The notes under the pieces are model-generated. The model did no database searches and was not told the origin of the DNA. It saw only the letters and a program-made list of their open reading frames with translations. A stretch of DNA of 33,974 bases from a virus: IMG/VR virus record IMGVR_UViG_3300025000_000284, positions 1-33,974 of that record. One strand, written 5' to 3'. Positions 14,813-22,532 of this stretch are shown here, in pieces (positions within the stretch are counted from its first letter, which is position 1; each line of letters starts with the position of its first letter). A program made the translations under genes and the position numbers.

Positions 14813-15151
14813 ATGAGTAAATCAGTATTGGAAGGTTTAAAGCATTATGGTGACATCGCAGTAACACAACGCACAGCCACCGGGCATGACGACAGCGAGA
14901 AAACGACACTATATATTGTTAAAGGGTGTTTAGGTGCCGAGGATGTAGATGTTGTTACGAAAGAGAGGGCGCTAACTCTGGCGCAATATAACGATTCAGA
15001 GGTTTTGGGCACTATAACAATTACCCACTCGTTTTTACTGGCTGGATCATGGGGAGAAAATCTTAGTAGATTTATTAATATTGCGCGTGAAAAGTTAGAA
15101 TCTGATGGCGTGTTGGTACAAAACGATTATGGCACTTACTTTTTAGCATGA
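14813..15151 (+). CDS. Island protein of unknown function (112 aa)
   Basis: I choose ATG 14813 with AGAGAGGG upstream; a start 36 nt earlier lacks an SD. The product, MSKSVLEGLKHYGDIAVTQR onward, is 112 residues, alpha/beta, soluble, with no recognised motif. It ends the operon, followed by a hairpin. A 120-nt leader lies between the structured element at 14619 and this gene. Confidence 0.6.
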   Translation: MSKSVLEGLKHYGDIAVTQRTATGHDDSEKTTLYIVKGCLGAEDVDVVTKERALTLAQYNDSEVLGTITITHSFLLAGSWGENLSRFINIAREKLESDGVLVQNDYGTYFLA

Positions 15152-15155
15152 GAAA

Positions 15156-15174
15156 AGGCCGATTGATTCGGCCT
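15156..15174 (+). terminator. Hairpin terminator of plus-strand operon
   Basis: AGGCCGA-TTGAT-TCGGCCT, perfect 7 bp, then a C/T-rich tract (CTCTCCTTTGCTTTT) rather than a pure T run. It follows the last operon stop by 4 nt. Likely terminator, possibly inefficient. Confidence 0.6.
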
Positions 15175-15209
15175 CTCTCCTTTGCTTTTACGCAAATAAT
15201 AATATTAAA

Positions 15210-15316
15210 ATTTCAATCCAACGTTACGCGCCTTGCGGCGTTCCCGACATGAGGTTTACCCCCAAAAACTTAATCGTCAATCACAATGTTTCAATCCAAC
15301 ACACCACCAGCGCGAC
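15210..15316. repeat. Pair of degenerate CRISPR-like repeats
   Basis: The 12-mer TTTCAATCCAAC occurs at 15211-15222 and 15289-15300. The second copy continues to CGCGAC (15288-15316, 29 nt), with the GTTTCAATCC start and GAC end typical of type I/III CRISPR repeats. The first copy is longer (15210-15248), also ends in CGAC and contains an AACG/CGTT inverted repeat. The segment between is 39 nt, spacer-sized. Their inner parts differ, so it is at most a decayed mini-array. No cas1 or effector genes are nearby. Confidence 0.35.
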
Positions 15317-15366
15317 TTTATGTAACTATTATATCGAATCTACAATATTTGTCAAGGAGTGATTTT

Positions 15367-15951
15367 ATGAATTATAGCTATGAACGTGTCTCCACCCTCC
15401 ACCAAGACGAACGCCGTCAGGAAATCAGCATGGAACATATCAAAATTGACCAGCGCTATGTCGATAAAGCCAGCGGTAAAAATGCCGAACGGCCTAAACT
15501 GAAAATGCTATTGACCGATGCCAGACGCGGCGATCATGTTTACTGCGAATCAATCAGCCGATTAGGCCGTAATGTTGACGACCTGCGCAGATTGACCGAA
15601 CAATTTGTTTCAATGGGCGTTACGGTCCACTTTGTGAAAGAAGGTATCAATTCATCCGGCAGCACATACAAGTTTCTGCTAACCATATTGGGCGCTGTAG
15701 CAGAAATGGAAAGAGAGGTTTCAGTGGAACGGGTCCGGGAAGGTGTGGAAAAAGCTATGCGATTTGGCACAAAGTCAGGCATCCCATTTGGCAGACCTGA
15801 ACCAGTGTTACCGGACAGCTTTGAGAAATATTATGACAAGATGCAGGAAGGCGAAATCACAAAGGTGGAATTGGCAAGGCTATTGGAAACAAGCCGGTCA
15901 ACAGTGTATCGGTGGATAAGACAGTTTGAAAAACAGAAGAACCGGGGCTGA
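15367..15951 (+). CDS. Serine recombinase, resolvase/invertase family
   Basis: ATG 15367 follows AAGGAGTG; 194 residues, the usual size of small resolvases. The catalytic domain has YERVSTLHQDERRQ with the nucleophilic serine near residue 7, YCESISRLGRNVDDLRR (the SRLGR motif) and FLLTILGAVAEMERE leading into the E helix. The C-terminal HTH is about residues 160-190 (KVELARLLETSRSTVYRWIR). It can invert or resolve DNA between paired sites and may have carried in or maintain the plus-strand island, though it is too short for a large serine integrase. Paired recombination sites were not found. Confidence 0.88.
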   Translation: MNYSYERVSTLHQDERRQEISMEHIKIDQRYVDKASGKNAERPKLKMLLTDARRGDHVYCESISRLGRNVDDLRRLTEQFVSMGVTVHFVKEGINSSGSTYKFLLTILGAVAEMEREVSVERVREGVEKAMRFGTKSGIPFGRPEPVLPDSFEKYYDKMQEGEITKVELARLLETSRSTVYRWIRQFEKQKNRG

Positions 15952-15971
15952 TGGCTCCGGCTCTTTTTTTT
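15938..15971 (+). terminator. Terminator of recombinase gene
   Basis: AGAACCGGGGC / GCTCCGGCTCT with one mismatch, loop TGATG containing the stop codon, then eight T. A strong terminator at the right edge of the island, between convergent genes. Confidence 0.85.
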
Positions 15972-15994
15972 ATGTGCATTCTTGTCATTGCGCA

Positions 15995-16381
15995 TTACCG
16001 TAGACCGTTTATTTTCCATAAAAGGTCATGCTGATGATCGTCGTTATCACCTTTGTAATTCCAACCAAAATACAATTTTCTAATCCGTGCTAAAGCCCAA
16101 TCTTTTGGAGAATGCTTCTTTCCCAGCATAAACACTGCCGCCCATGGAGTGGCATTCCGGCTAATGTAGAAATAAAGTGGCCGCCAACGCAACTTATCTC
16201 CGTATAGTATCTTGTCTGCAATACCGCAGGGCAACGGTAGTCTCCAACAGATATACCCATATTTCTTTGTCCATAAATGACACCCGAAATGCATGGCGTT
16301 ATCCCCGAACACTGTAAGATTACCGACGGTGAAATGACCTTCTATTTTCTTAGCAAACTTCTTTAATAATTTTTTCAACAT
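15995..16381 (-). CDS. Phage protein of unknown function (128 aa)
   Basis: ATG 16381 has AGGAG 5 nt upstream; a GTG two codons earlier is inside that SD. The product starts MLKKLLKKFAKKIEG, then is rich in aromatic residues (W, Y, F) and glycine, with WTKKYGYICWRLPLPCG. Firmicutes phages carry similar conserved hypotheticals, but no function is known. It is convergent with the recombinase. Confidence 0.6.
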   Translation of the reverse strand: MLKKLLKKFAKKIEGHFTVGNLTVFGDNAMHFGCHLWTKKYGYICWRLPLPCGIADKILYGDKLRWRPLYFYISRNATPWAAVFMLGKKHSPKDWALARIRKLYFGWNYKGDNDDHQHDLLWKINGLR

Positions 16382-16419
16382 AATCACTCCTTCACATTAT
16401 TTATATTATCTGAACCAGT

Positions 16420-17064
16420 TTATTTCCTTCTCTCCACATACTCCAACAAAGCCAAGCTAACAATGTCCTGTATTTTTTCTCTCGGGTGCTTCTCTGCATA
16501 TGTGTGCATTTCATCATCAGCCTTTTTGTGTAGCTTATATGTTTTTCTAACTATGTCCATTCCTAAATCTTCAACGGTATGACTTCGGTATGACTTCGGT
16601 ATGACTTTTTTCAATTCAAGCCTCCCCTTCCCGTCAATCGCCGTATCTGTCAGCACTTCACACAATGTATACTCTCCGCACATAATTTTATCGAGTGGAC
16701 ACTTTTCACAGTCTACTGCTTTGCAATCCTCAGCTAAATCCTTCAGCCTTTTAAGTAACCTCTCTGTCTGTATCGACATAATAACCTCCTCATTAGCGTT
16801 TTGACCTGCTATCGCCTCTAAAATTTCGTATTTATTCACTCTGTATTTTTTAACAAAGCTGTTTATGTTGTAAAAATTAGGGCTGTCCATAATCTTTTGC
16901 ATCTCTGTAAACATTTCCGGTGTGAGTTTCTTCCCGGGTAGCCGATGGGATTGACCTGCCGCAATTTTTAAGGCAGCTTCGCTAGATATTAATTCGTACC
17001 ACATTATTGCAATTGTTAGAGCAATATAACCCACATCGCGAGGATCGTTTTCCACTAAACCCAT
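16420..17064 (-). CDS. Phage protein with small Cys cluster (214 aa)
   Basis: ATG after GGAGGATGTGGACTAG. The 214-residue protein is helical; residues about 115-135 hold CEKCPLDKIMCGEYTLC, a possible metal site. It ends IVSLALLEYVERRK. Around 16578-16606 the DNA has a tandem 11-nt repeat (GTCATACCGAA in the coding strand) giving the peptide VIPKSYRSH. I do not recognise the family; a transcriptional or replication regulator would fit its position but is unproven. Confidence 0.6.
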   Translation of the reverse strand: MGLVENDPRDVGYIALTIAIMWYELISSEAALKIAAGQSHRLPGKKLTPEMFTEMQKIMDSPNFYNINSFVKKYRVNKYEILEAIAGQNANEEVIMSIQTERLLKRLKDLAEDCKAVDCEKCPLDKIMCGEYTLCEVLTDTAIDGKGRLELKKVIPKSYRSHTVEDLGMDIVRKTYKLHKKADDEMHTYAEKHPREKIQDIVSLALLEYVERRK

Positions 17065-17090
17065 CTAGTCCACATCCTCCTTACGGCAAT

Positions 17091-17750
17091 TTAAACTTTA
17101 GAATACCTTAGCCTCTTATATTTCGGATGTTCCAGCGCCTCTTTCACACTAAGCCCAAAGTTTAACCTGTGTTCCAACGTTTGAGCGTCTATGTTATACT
17201 TCCTACCGATTTGGGTAAGTGTTAAGCTTTGCCCTAAATAGTCAAACTTTTTATTTCCGCGCCTGTTGTTGCTTTGTTCTTGTTTTGTTGCCCATCTACA
17301 ATTTTCTTTGCAGTAATTTTTGTTATTATCGATTCTTTCAAGGGTTAAATTATCAGAATACCTTTGCCCCATATCTTCCCAGAAGCCCTCAAACGTTTCC
17401 CATTTACCACAATAAGTAATACCTCGTCCGCCATAATTTTTGTAATCCTTACAAGTTGAATCGTCACATCTTTTGCGCATATTCCGGTATATATGATATT
17501 GCCTTGACCTAGACATATTATGTTTTGTGTTTTGTTTAATAAGCTTTTCCCTACCTAAACATCCACAGCAAGTCGCTGAACCGTTTCTGAGTTGAGCGCC
17601 TCATGAAATCGTTTCATTACCACAATCACATACACAATGCCATCTTGCGCCATTACCCGTACTTTCAGCAATTTTGATTACAGCTAATCTTCCAAACTTC
17701 ATGCCTGTAAGATCTTTGAAATTGGCTATTTTCTTCTCAATCAATCCCAT
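17091..17750 (-). pseudogene. HNH-type phage nuclease interrupted by in-frame UGA
   Basis: ATG 17750 (SD AAAGGGGTGAGCAAT) opens a frame that reads IANFKDLTGMKFGRLAVIKI, WHCVCDCGNETIS, then TGA (codon 50, 17601-17603), then GAQLRNGSATCCGCLGRE, and continues in frame through YKNYGGRGITYC and LTLERIDNNKNYCKENCRWA. This is the full domain order of a common phage HNH family: GMKFGRL / CDCG...CGCL zinc knuckle / NYGGRGI / RIDNNGNY-CRWAT. Family members have a sense codon at the TGA, often an arginine. An ATG at 17516 could restart a 141-residue protein lacking the zinc domain, but has no clear SD. Confidence 0.75.
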
Positions 17751-17774
17751 ATTGCTCACCCCTTTATCTTTAGT

Positions 17775-17951
17775 TTAACCCCTAACCTTCATCACCCTGT
17801 CATATCTCATTTCATCCACCGCAAATTGATCCTGTTTCGCTCTCCATGGCTGTGATTCCTCTTTCGTCTGCTGTATCTCTTTCTTTGCACGCTTTAGGTC
17901 CTCATTGCGTTCAGCCAGGTCGCAGAATTGGGCTTTGTTTAGTTTATCCAT
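17775..17951 (-). CDS. Small charged helical protein (58 aa)
   Basis: ATG 17951 with GTGAGGGGA upstream, just after the VRR-NUC stop. The product, MDKLNKAQFCDLAERNEDLK onward, is strongly charged and helical with a probable coiled coil. No family recognised. Coupled to the nuclease gene. Confidence 0.55.
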   Translation of the reverse strand: MDKLNKAQFCDLAERNEDLKRAKKEIQQTKEESQPWRAKQDQFAVDEMRYDRVMKVRG

Positions 17952-17956
17952 TCCCC

Positions 17957-18310
17957 TCACGCTCCTATCATATAATCCGTAATAACCTTTACTGCCTCGC
18001 CCCATCCGTAGCACACCGCTACTTTATACCCTTGCTTTTGTAACTGCTCGATCCACCACATTTGATTCGTGGATGGCTTATTTCTACCGACTTTCATTTC
18101 GATGTATAGCCCATGATATTCGCCATGTGGGACAGGAAGACAGATATCCGGAACACCCGACTTGACACCTTCCTTTTTCAGCCTCGCCGCCGTTGCAATG
18201 TTACGCTTACCACCGTTCGGTACTGCGAATAATAGTTTCAACTCCGGTGTTTTCTTTGCAGCTATTTCGGCCCATTGAAATAAAGCTTGCTGTTCAGTGG
18301 ATTCACTCAT
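17957..18310 (-). CDS. VRR-NUC domain nuclease
   Basis: The 117-residue protein is a single VRR-NUC domain (PD-(D/E)XK superfamily). It shows the N-terminal EQQALFQWA helix, AVPNGGKRN, KKEGVKSGVPDICLPVP (the catalytic D in GVPD, about residue 55), and YIEMKVGRNKPSTNQ (E-x-K, about 70-72). Phage VRR-NUC proteins act as Holliday-junction or branched-DNA nucleases in recombination and replication. It overlaps the upstream gene by 4 nt. Confidence 0.9.
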   Translation of the reverse strand: MSESTEQQALFQWAEIAAKKTPELKLLFAVPNGGKRNIATAARLKKEGVKSGVPDICLPVPHGEYHGLYIEMKVGRNKPSTNQMWWIEQLQKQGYKVAVCYGWGEAVKVITDYMIGA

Positions 18311-18591
18311 GCCCCCGTCACCTCCATCGCAAGTTGTCCAGCTTCAACCGCTTGCTGTGCTTTACTTTTATACTCTTTTCGTGGTTGGTATTGTCTGAAC
18401 CCACCGTCTGGATTTGCGCCTAATAAATCGTTTGGGTTGAATTCAAAATGCTTGCAATTATTTAGCCTTTGGGCTTTTTTGATGTTATACCCTCTGCCTG
18501 AACCATTGTTACCGCATGGGGCGTTCGCCTCACATATAAGCGTTCCGTCATAATCCAATGCATTGGCACAGTATCTGCAGTATTGCTTCAT
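18307..18591 (-). CDS. Small Cys-rich phage protein (94 aa)
   Basis: Starts MKQYCRYCANALDYDGTLIC, with CxxC at residues 5-8 and further cysteines at 20, 26 and 46 (CEANAPCG, CKHFEFNP), a probable zinc site. A C-terminal helical tail follows. It overlaps the next gene by 4 nt and the previous by 4 nt, firmly in the operon. I know similar phage proteins of unknown role. Confidence 0.65.
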   Translation of the reverse strand: MKQYCRYCANALDYDGTLICEANAPCGNNGSGRGYNIKKAQRLNNCKHFEFNPNDLLGANPDGGFRQYQPRKEYKSKAQQAVEAGQLAMEVTGA

Positions 18592-19112
18592 TCCCCCACC
18601 GCCTTATCTATTGCCGCAATGGCTTCTCTAGTAGCCTTGCACTGGTCACAATCGCAATATTCCATTTTGTCCCACATATCCAATGCTTGCTTTGCCTTCT
18701 TCAGCGCATCCACATCAGCAGGGTTGTGGTAGGGTGTAACCTCTATTTTCGCAGCCATCTCAAATGCCACTGATAGCGGAAGCAGGTACTTTGGATTGCC
18801 TTGATAATGTTTAGATATGATGTTGGATGCGCTAATATATTTATCAAGCGCTTCCCTCATAGCCCCATTCCGCGCCTGTAGCTGCTCATTCTCCTGCAAT
18901 GCTGTGTCATAGTCTGCTACCATCTGCCCTATTCCAGCAAGATCATTACGTAGCTGCTCATTCTCCTGCTGCTGTGATTCGATGGTGTCAATCAATTCCA
19001 AAATCCACACGCGAGGCATTTCAATTTCTTTGGCTCGGAGTAAGATTATATTTTGTCTTAATTGCTCTACTGTCACTTGTTCAAGTAATTTCTTATCATC
19101 CATCAGCCTCAT
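18588..19112 (-). CDS. Coiled-coil phage protein (174 aa)
   Basis: ATG 19112 with GGAGGTAGAGGA. Residues about 40-95 form a coiled coil (ESQQQENEQLRNDLAGIGQM, then ALQENEQLQARN). The C-terminus has a CDCDQCKATREAI cysteine cluster (about 155-160). Such EQL-repeat proteins are common early phage genes without known function. Confidence 0.65.
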   Translation of the reverse strand: MRLMDDKKLLEQVTVEQLRQNIILLRAKEIEMPRVWILELIDTIESQQQENEQLRNDLAGIGQMVADYDTALQENEQLQARNGAMREALDKYISASNIISKHYQGNPKYLLPLSVAFEMAAKIEVTPYHNPADVDALKKAKQALDMWDKMEYCDCDQCKATREAIAAIDKAVGE

Positions 19113-19387
19113 TCCTCTACCTCCAATCCTTTCAGAATCTTCGCAAGTTCACAACCTACGGCATGACCTTCTTCTCTTTCCTCTCCGCAATCAGGACACC
19201 TTGTTATGTGTTCACCATATTTATCACGCGCTAATATCCATTCCAACCGTTTCAGCATATCCGCCAGCGCTAGAGCTGTTTGGGCAATCGGCACAGAACA
19301 ATCACCTTTTCCTAAATTCGCTTTACATGTATGGCATTTCAATTCACTGCACTTAGCCGCATCCCTCAATTGTTTCTCGCTTAACAT
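19109..19387 (-). CDS. Cysteine-rich phage protein (92 aa)
   Basis: Two metal-binding pairs are visible: CHTCKANLGKGDC (residues 18-30) and CPDCGEE (64-67), plus C79. A central helix (ALALADMLKRLEWIL) joins them. Overlaps the next gene by ATGA. A zinc-binding small early protein; function unknown. Confidence 0.6.
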   Translation of the reverse strand: MLSEKQLRDAAKCSELKCHTCKANLGKGDCSVPIAQTALALADMLKRLEWILARDKYGEHITRCPDCGEEREEGHAVGCELAKILKGLEVEE

Positions 19388-19388
19388 T

Positions 19389-19436
19389 TCAACTCTCCCC
19401 TCTAATGGAGCAGTTATCTATAGTCCTCGTAGCCAT
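19389..19436 (-). CDS. Possible 15-codon mini-gene
   Basis: ATG with a full GGAGGAATTTTG upstream starts MATRTIDNCSIRGES and stops by TGA just before the next ATG (TTGAAATG). It may be a leader peptide that couples translation, or a leftover fragment. The good SD is the only argument. Confidence 0.3.
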   Translation of the reverse strand: MATRTIDNCSIRGES

Positions 19437-19456
19437 CAAAATTCCTCCAATCTTTC

Positions 19457-19657
19457 TTATCCGCAATTACAATTATCACCTCTGGCCGTAATTGTACCCT
19501 TTGCTACCCTGGAATCTAAAAATCTACCAGTATCAGTACCTTTTACACATTCAAAGCCATTTGCACCGCAAACAAGGTATCGGCAGCATTCATTACCCTG
19601 TCCTATTTTGCATACGGTTTTTACTTTGTCTATTTGTACCTTCTTTGTATTTTCCAT
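19457..19657 (-). CDS. Small Cys-rich protein (66 aa)
   Basis: I start at ATG 19657 (SD GAGGAAATT) rather than 11 codons upstream. Seven cysteines in 66 residues, including ECCRYLVC and a C-terminal CNCG, suggest a metal-binding knot or a disulfide-stabilised protein. No family recognised. Confidence 0.55.
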   Translation of the reverse strand: MENTKKVQIDKVKTVCKIGQGNECCRYLVCGANGFECVKGTDTGRFLDSRVAKGTITARGDNCNCG

Positions 19658-19710
19658 AATTTCCTCACTCTCTGCATCGTTTTGTTGCACAATCTTCTTG
19701 TTATTGTGAA

Positions 19711-19905
19711 TTACCGTCCTCTTGGTTTGTAATTGTCTTTTACCTTTTTATTGTAAATAATTTCTAATCCTTTATATTTGTGATGCCTTTTGCAGTTTTC
19801 GCAGGTATCAAAAGTACCCCCAAACATTGCGCTAAAACCTGCATAATTTTCGCAAATCTTGTACTGTTCATCCTTACATGGTGTATATGTATATGGCGTT
19901 GACAT
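19711..19905 (-). CDS. Small zinc-binding-like protein (64 aa)
   Basis: ATG after AAGGGAGGTTTTATT. Cysteines at residues 10, 18, 35 and 38 (TPCKDEQYKIC, TCENCKRH) resemble a treble-clef or ribbon metal site. Short, soluble, basic at the C-terminus (YNKKVKDNYKPRGR). Unknown role among the early phage genes. Confidence 0.6.
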   Translation of the reverse strand: MSTPYTYTPCKDEQYKICENYAGFSAMFGGTFDTCENCKRHHKYKGLEIIYNKKVKDNYKPRGR

Positions 19906-19942
19906 AATAAAACCTCCCTTCGCACTCTTTTTAAATTTTGAG

Positions 19943-20185
19943 TCAACTCACCTTATGTAATCCTGTCTGTCCCATATGTACCTCTGCCACACTCATTAAT
20001 TCATCCGCGAACGCATACACATTTTCCGCAGATACTTCCAGCTGTGCGCCTGTCTGCCGGTTTATCAGCCATATTACGCCGTTTGGCTTGTCCACTGCAT
20101 AAGCTATCTCTGGATAGTCTGATTGGATGGTGATAACATTGTGTTCTTCTTCTATGCGTTGCAGGTCACTTAGATTTATTTTCAT
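19943..20185 (-). CDS. Small phage protein (80 aa)
   Basis: MKINLSDLQRIEEEHNVITI onward, 80 residues, overlapping the upstream gene by ATGA. The middle (YAVDKPNGVIWLINRQTGAQ) looks like a beta hairpin; the C-terminal part is helical. No family recognised. Confidence 0.6.
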   Translation of the reverse strand: MKINLSDLQRIEEEHNVITIQSDYPEIAYAVDKPNGVIWLINRQTGAQLEVSAENVYAFADELMSVAEVHMGQTGLHKVS

Positions 20186-20376
20186 GGTATATCCTCCTGC
20201 CCATCAAGGTCACATCTCTTGCTGTACTGATTTGTAAGTCCCGTGTATTCCAATACCCACTCATACGGCACTGACGTTTTTGCCTCGCTGTAGCGGTTTA
20301 TTGCATCTGCTAAACCTTCCATCCGTATTTCATCCCACATCTTTTTAGGCATTATGCCGATTGGCGGCTTTTGCAT
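20182..20376 (-). CDS. Small phage protein (64 aa)
   Basis: MQKPPIGIMPKKMWDEIRME onward. The pattern PPIGIMPKxxWDE...R...L..AI.RY resembles small conserved proteins near DnaB in Firmicutes phages. SD GAGGTG lies at the end of the preceding mini-gene. Overlaps the next gene by ATGA. Function unknown. Confidence 0.65.
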   Translation of the reverse strand: MQKPPIGIMPKKMWDEIRMEGLADAINRYSEAKTSVPYEWVLEYTGLTNQYSKRCDLDGQEDIP

Positions 20377-20380
20377 GATT

Positions 20381-20485
20381 TCACCTCACAAATTTCAATT
20401 TACCTTTGATTATTTCGCGCATTATTTGGCACTTGCGCTGATTGCTCACCTGTTTCAATTGTTCAGCAGTTATCGTAGATTGCAT
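20381..20485 (-). CDS. Basic 34-residue protein overlapping dnaB end
   Basis: ATG 20485 lies in the last codons of the helicase gene (SD GGAGGACGTTTAAATT) and the frame ends at TGA in the next gene's SD. The product, MQSTITAEQLKQVSNQRKCQ onward, is basic and helical. Overlap at one end and SD sharing at the other support it, but it is short. Confidence 0.45.
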   Translation of the reverse strand: MQSTITAEQLKQVSNQRKCQIMREIIKGKLKFVR

Positions 20486-21732
20486 AATTTAAACGTCCTC
20501 CTGTAATATCTCAGGTATATGTATCCTGTAGGACCGTTCCGCTGCTTTCCAACTATCACTTTAATATCAAAATTGTCTGCTGCTTCATCGGTATCTTTGG
20601 GGACGTGAAGGAATATCACATTATCCGCATCCTGCTCAATGCTGCCGGATTCTCTTAAATCGTGTAGTTCGGGTTCCCTCCCAGTCTTGCTGCTGTCACG
20701 AGAAAGCTGACTTAGTGCTATTACTGGTATTGAAAATTCAAGTGAAATTTCTTTCAGTTGCCTTGATATATCTTCTATCTCCTGCCTTCTGTTCTCTGTC
20801 TTTTTCATACTCCGGCACAATTGGAGGTAGTCAACTATGAGAAGATCAATAGATCCTTTGCCTTTGAGTTCTCTGCAATATGCCCTAATCTCTTGTATTG
20901 TTGATAGTTTGTCGTTAAGTTCTATTGGCATATTTTCAATCTCTGTTAGTATACCGGTAATTTTGGGCCAGTCTGAATCAGTTAAACTTTTGCAGAATCT
21001 CAGTTTTTGCCCATCTACCAAAGCAAGATTTGAGAGGATCCTTTTAGCAATCTGTACTTGCGACATTTCACGGGATACAAATAAGCATTTACAATCCTTC
21101 TTAGTCAGGTTCAACATGAGCTGCAATGCAAAGGCAGTTTTGCCAACTCCGGGTCTTGCGGCAATGATAGTTAATTCTTCTGGGTGAAGTCCTGCGGTGA
21201 TTTTGTCCAAGTCATAAAACGCTGTGAAATATTTCTGCTCGTTTGGCGCATTGAATTTTTCCTCAATATCGTCCATAACTGCCATCATTATAGTTTTTAG
21301 GCTGTTATCCGTCTTTTTGTTGTCATACACTGCAATGTCAAACGCCTGTAACACATCACTTTTTAACTCTACCGCATTTTCAAAGCGTTCACCCTCTGCC
21401 ATTTCCTTTGCTTTCATGGAAGCCTTTATAATCTCTCGGCGCATTGTATAAGTTTTCAAGATGCCCATGTAATGCTCCATGTTCTCAGGAGTGGAAACAT
21501 AACTTGCGAGGCCTACAACTATTTCAAGCGCGTTATCAATATCGAGCGCATCTGATACGGTGAATTCATCAACTGTAGATTTATGTTCGTGGAGCTCCCA
21601 GATTGTTTTGTATATCTGCCGGTTGACTTCACTCATAAAGTCAAGTTCTGACAATTTCAAAACATAGTCCAGTTTCCCCATCAGTAAACAACCAAGTACA
21701 CTTTTTTCAATCTCTGGATTGTTTGGTAACAT
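20470..21732 (-). CDS. dnaB: DnaB-like replicative helicase
   Basis: The 420-residue protein unwinds DNA at the phage fork as a hexamer. Residues 1-95 form the helical N-terminal domain (PEIEKSVLGCLLM). The RecA motor has Walker A ARPGVGKTAFALQ (about 193-205), Walker B IDLLIVDYLQLCR (about 297-309), SQLSRDSSKTGREP and RESGSIEQDADNV, all standard DnaB motifs. Length is slightly under the cellular 440-470, normal for phages. It follows the replication organiser by a 4-nt gap, and its SD is in that gene's end. Confidence 0.92.
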   Translation of the reverse strand: MLPNNPEIEKSVLGCLLMGKLDYVLKLSELDFMSEVNRQIYKTIWELHEHKSTVDEFTVSDALDIDNALEIVVGLASYVSTPENMEHYMGILKTYTMRREIIKASMKAKEMAEGERFENAVELKSDVLQAFDIAVYDNKKTDNSLKTIMMAVMDDIEEKFNAPNEQKYFTAFYDLDKITAGLHPEELTIIAARPGVGKTAFALQLMLNLTKKDCKCLFVSREMSQVQIAKRILSNLALVDGQKLRFCKSLTDSDWPKITGILTEIENMPIELNDKLSTIQEIRAYCRELKGKGSIDLLIVDYLQLCRSMKKTENRRQEIEDISRQLKEISLEFSIPVIALSQLSRDSSKTGREPELHDLRESGSIEQDADNVIFLHVPKDTDEAADNFDIKVIVGKQRNGPTGYIYLRYYRRTFKLCNLR

Positions 21733-21736
21733 GTAA

Positions 21737-22525
21737 TCACTCCCCCGGTTTATAATTTGTCATATCGCGGTATTTACTTTTTGTTTCAGTGGTTTGATAG
21801 TTAATATAATCTTCAAATGGCTTTTCTTTGCCCAAGAAATTAGCAGAAGATTTCAGATATTGTTTCTCGGTTCCAACCTTCGCTTTTGTATAATTTTTAC
21901 AAGCTGTCATAAGTTGTTCAACTGTGTAATTTTTGAGTTGAGTTTTCCAGTTAGTGAATGATCTGTTTTTATCCTCCGGTCTTGGGTATTCAGAATAAAA
22001 TTTTTCAAACTCATTTGTGTAAACATTGTTTTTATTTACTTTAGTTTTATTTACTTTAGTTTGTGTACTAATGCTGGTATTTACCGAGTTAATGTTTACA
22101 ATTATATTATTAATGTTGACAATAACCTTTTCTGGATACTTTTCTTGGATATCTAGCAACATGTATTCTTGATAAAAACACACTTCCTTTCTTCTTTGAG
22201 TTGCCTCAATGTATCTTTTTTGAATACCCCTTGAAGTTAAAATTTCATATTTTGAATACATCTCTCTGTTGAATAAATTCCATTTCAAACATTCATTTAC
22301 TACTTCAATAACTAAATTAATGTCAGCATTAATCCGGTTGCTGTATAGTAATTGCTCTCTTTCTGTCCACTTGATGTAGTAACTGTTGTCATAAATAATT
22401 TGGTAAAGTTTTATTAAAACACCAAAACCAGATATTCCAAATTTAGCTTCTACCAGTTTGACTTCATCATCCATTTTTGTATCTAAGGTAAAATAATCAA
22501 TACCTTCCTTTTGTGGTCTTGCCAA
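21737..22525 (-). CDS. Replication organiser, DUF4373 (Lin1244/Lin1753) type
   Basis: The N-terminal 100 residues, starting ARPQKEGIDYFTLDTKMDDE and continuing GISGFGVLIKLYQIIYDN, match the Lin1244/Lin1753 replication protein domain of Firmicutes phages. A low-complexity N/V/I/T-rich linker follows (about 128-165), then FEKFYSEYPRPEDK and a helical C-terminal domain like helicase-loading DnaD-type proteins. It likely binds the origin and recruits DnaB, encoded next. The start is TTG, and its SD can be hidden in a hairpin. Confidence 0.8.
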   Translation of the reverse strand: MARPQKEGIDYFTLDTKMDDEVKLVEAKFGISGFGVLIKLYQIIYDNSYYIKWTEREQLLYSNRINADINLVIEVVNECLKWNLFNREMYSKYEILTSRGIQKRYIEATQRRKEVCFYQEYMLLDIQEKYPEKVIVNINNIIVNINSVNTSISTQTKVNKTKVNKNNVYTNEFEKFYSEYPRPEDKNRSFTNWKTQLKNYTVEQLMTACKNYTKAKVGTEKQYLKSSANFLGKEKPFEDYINYQTTETKSKYRDMTNYKPGE

Positions 22526-22532
22526 TCTCTCA

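Noticed and set aside
15367-15951. Serine recombinase as the phage integrase
   Set aside because: At 194 residues it is a small resolvase/invertase; large serine integrases are over 450 residues with extra zinc and coiled-coil domains, and no att core was seen.
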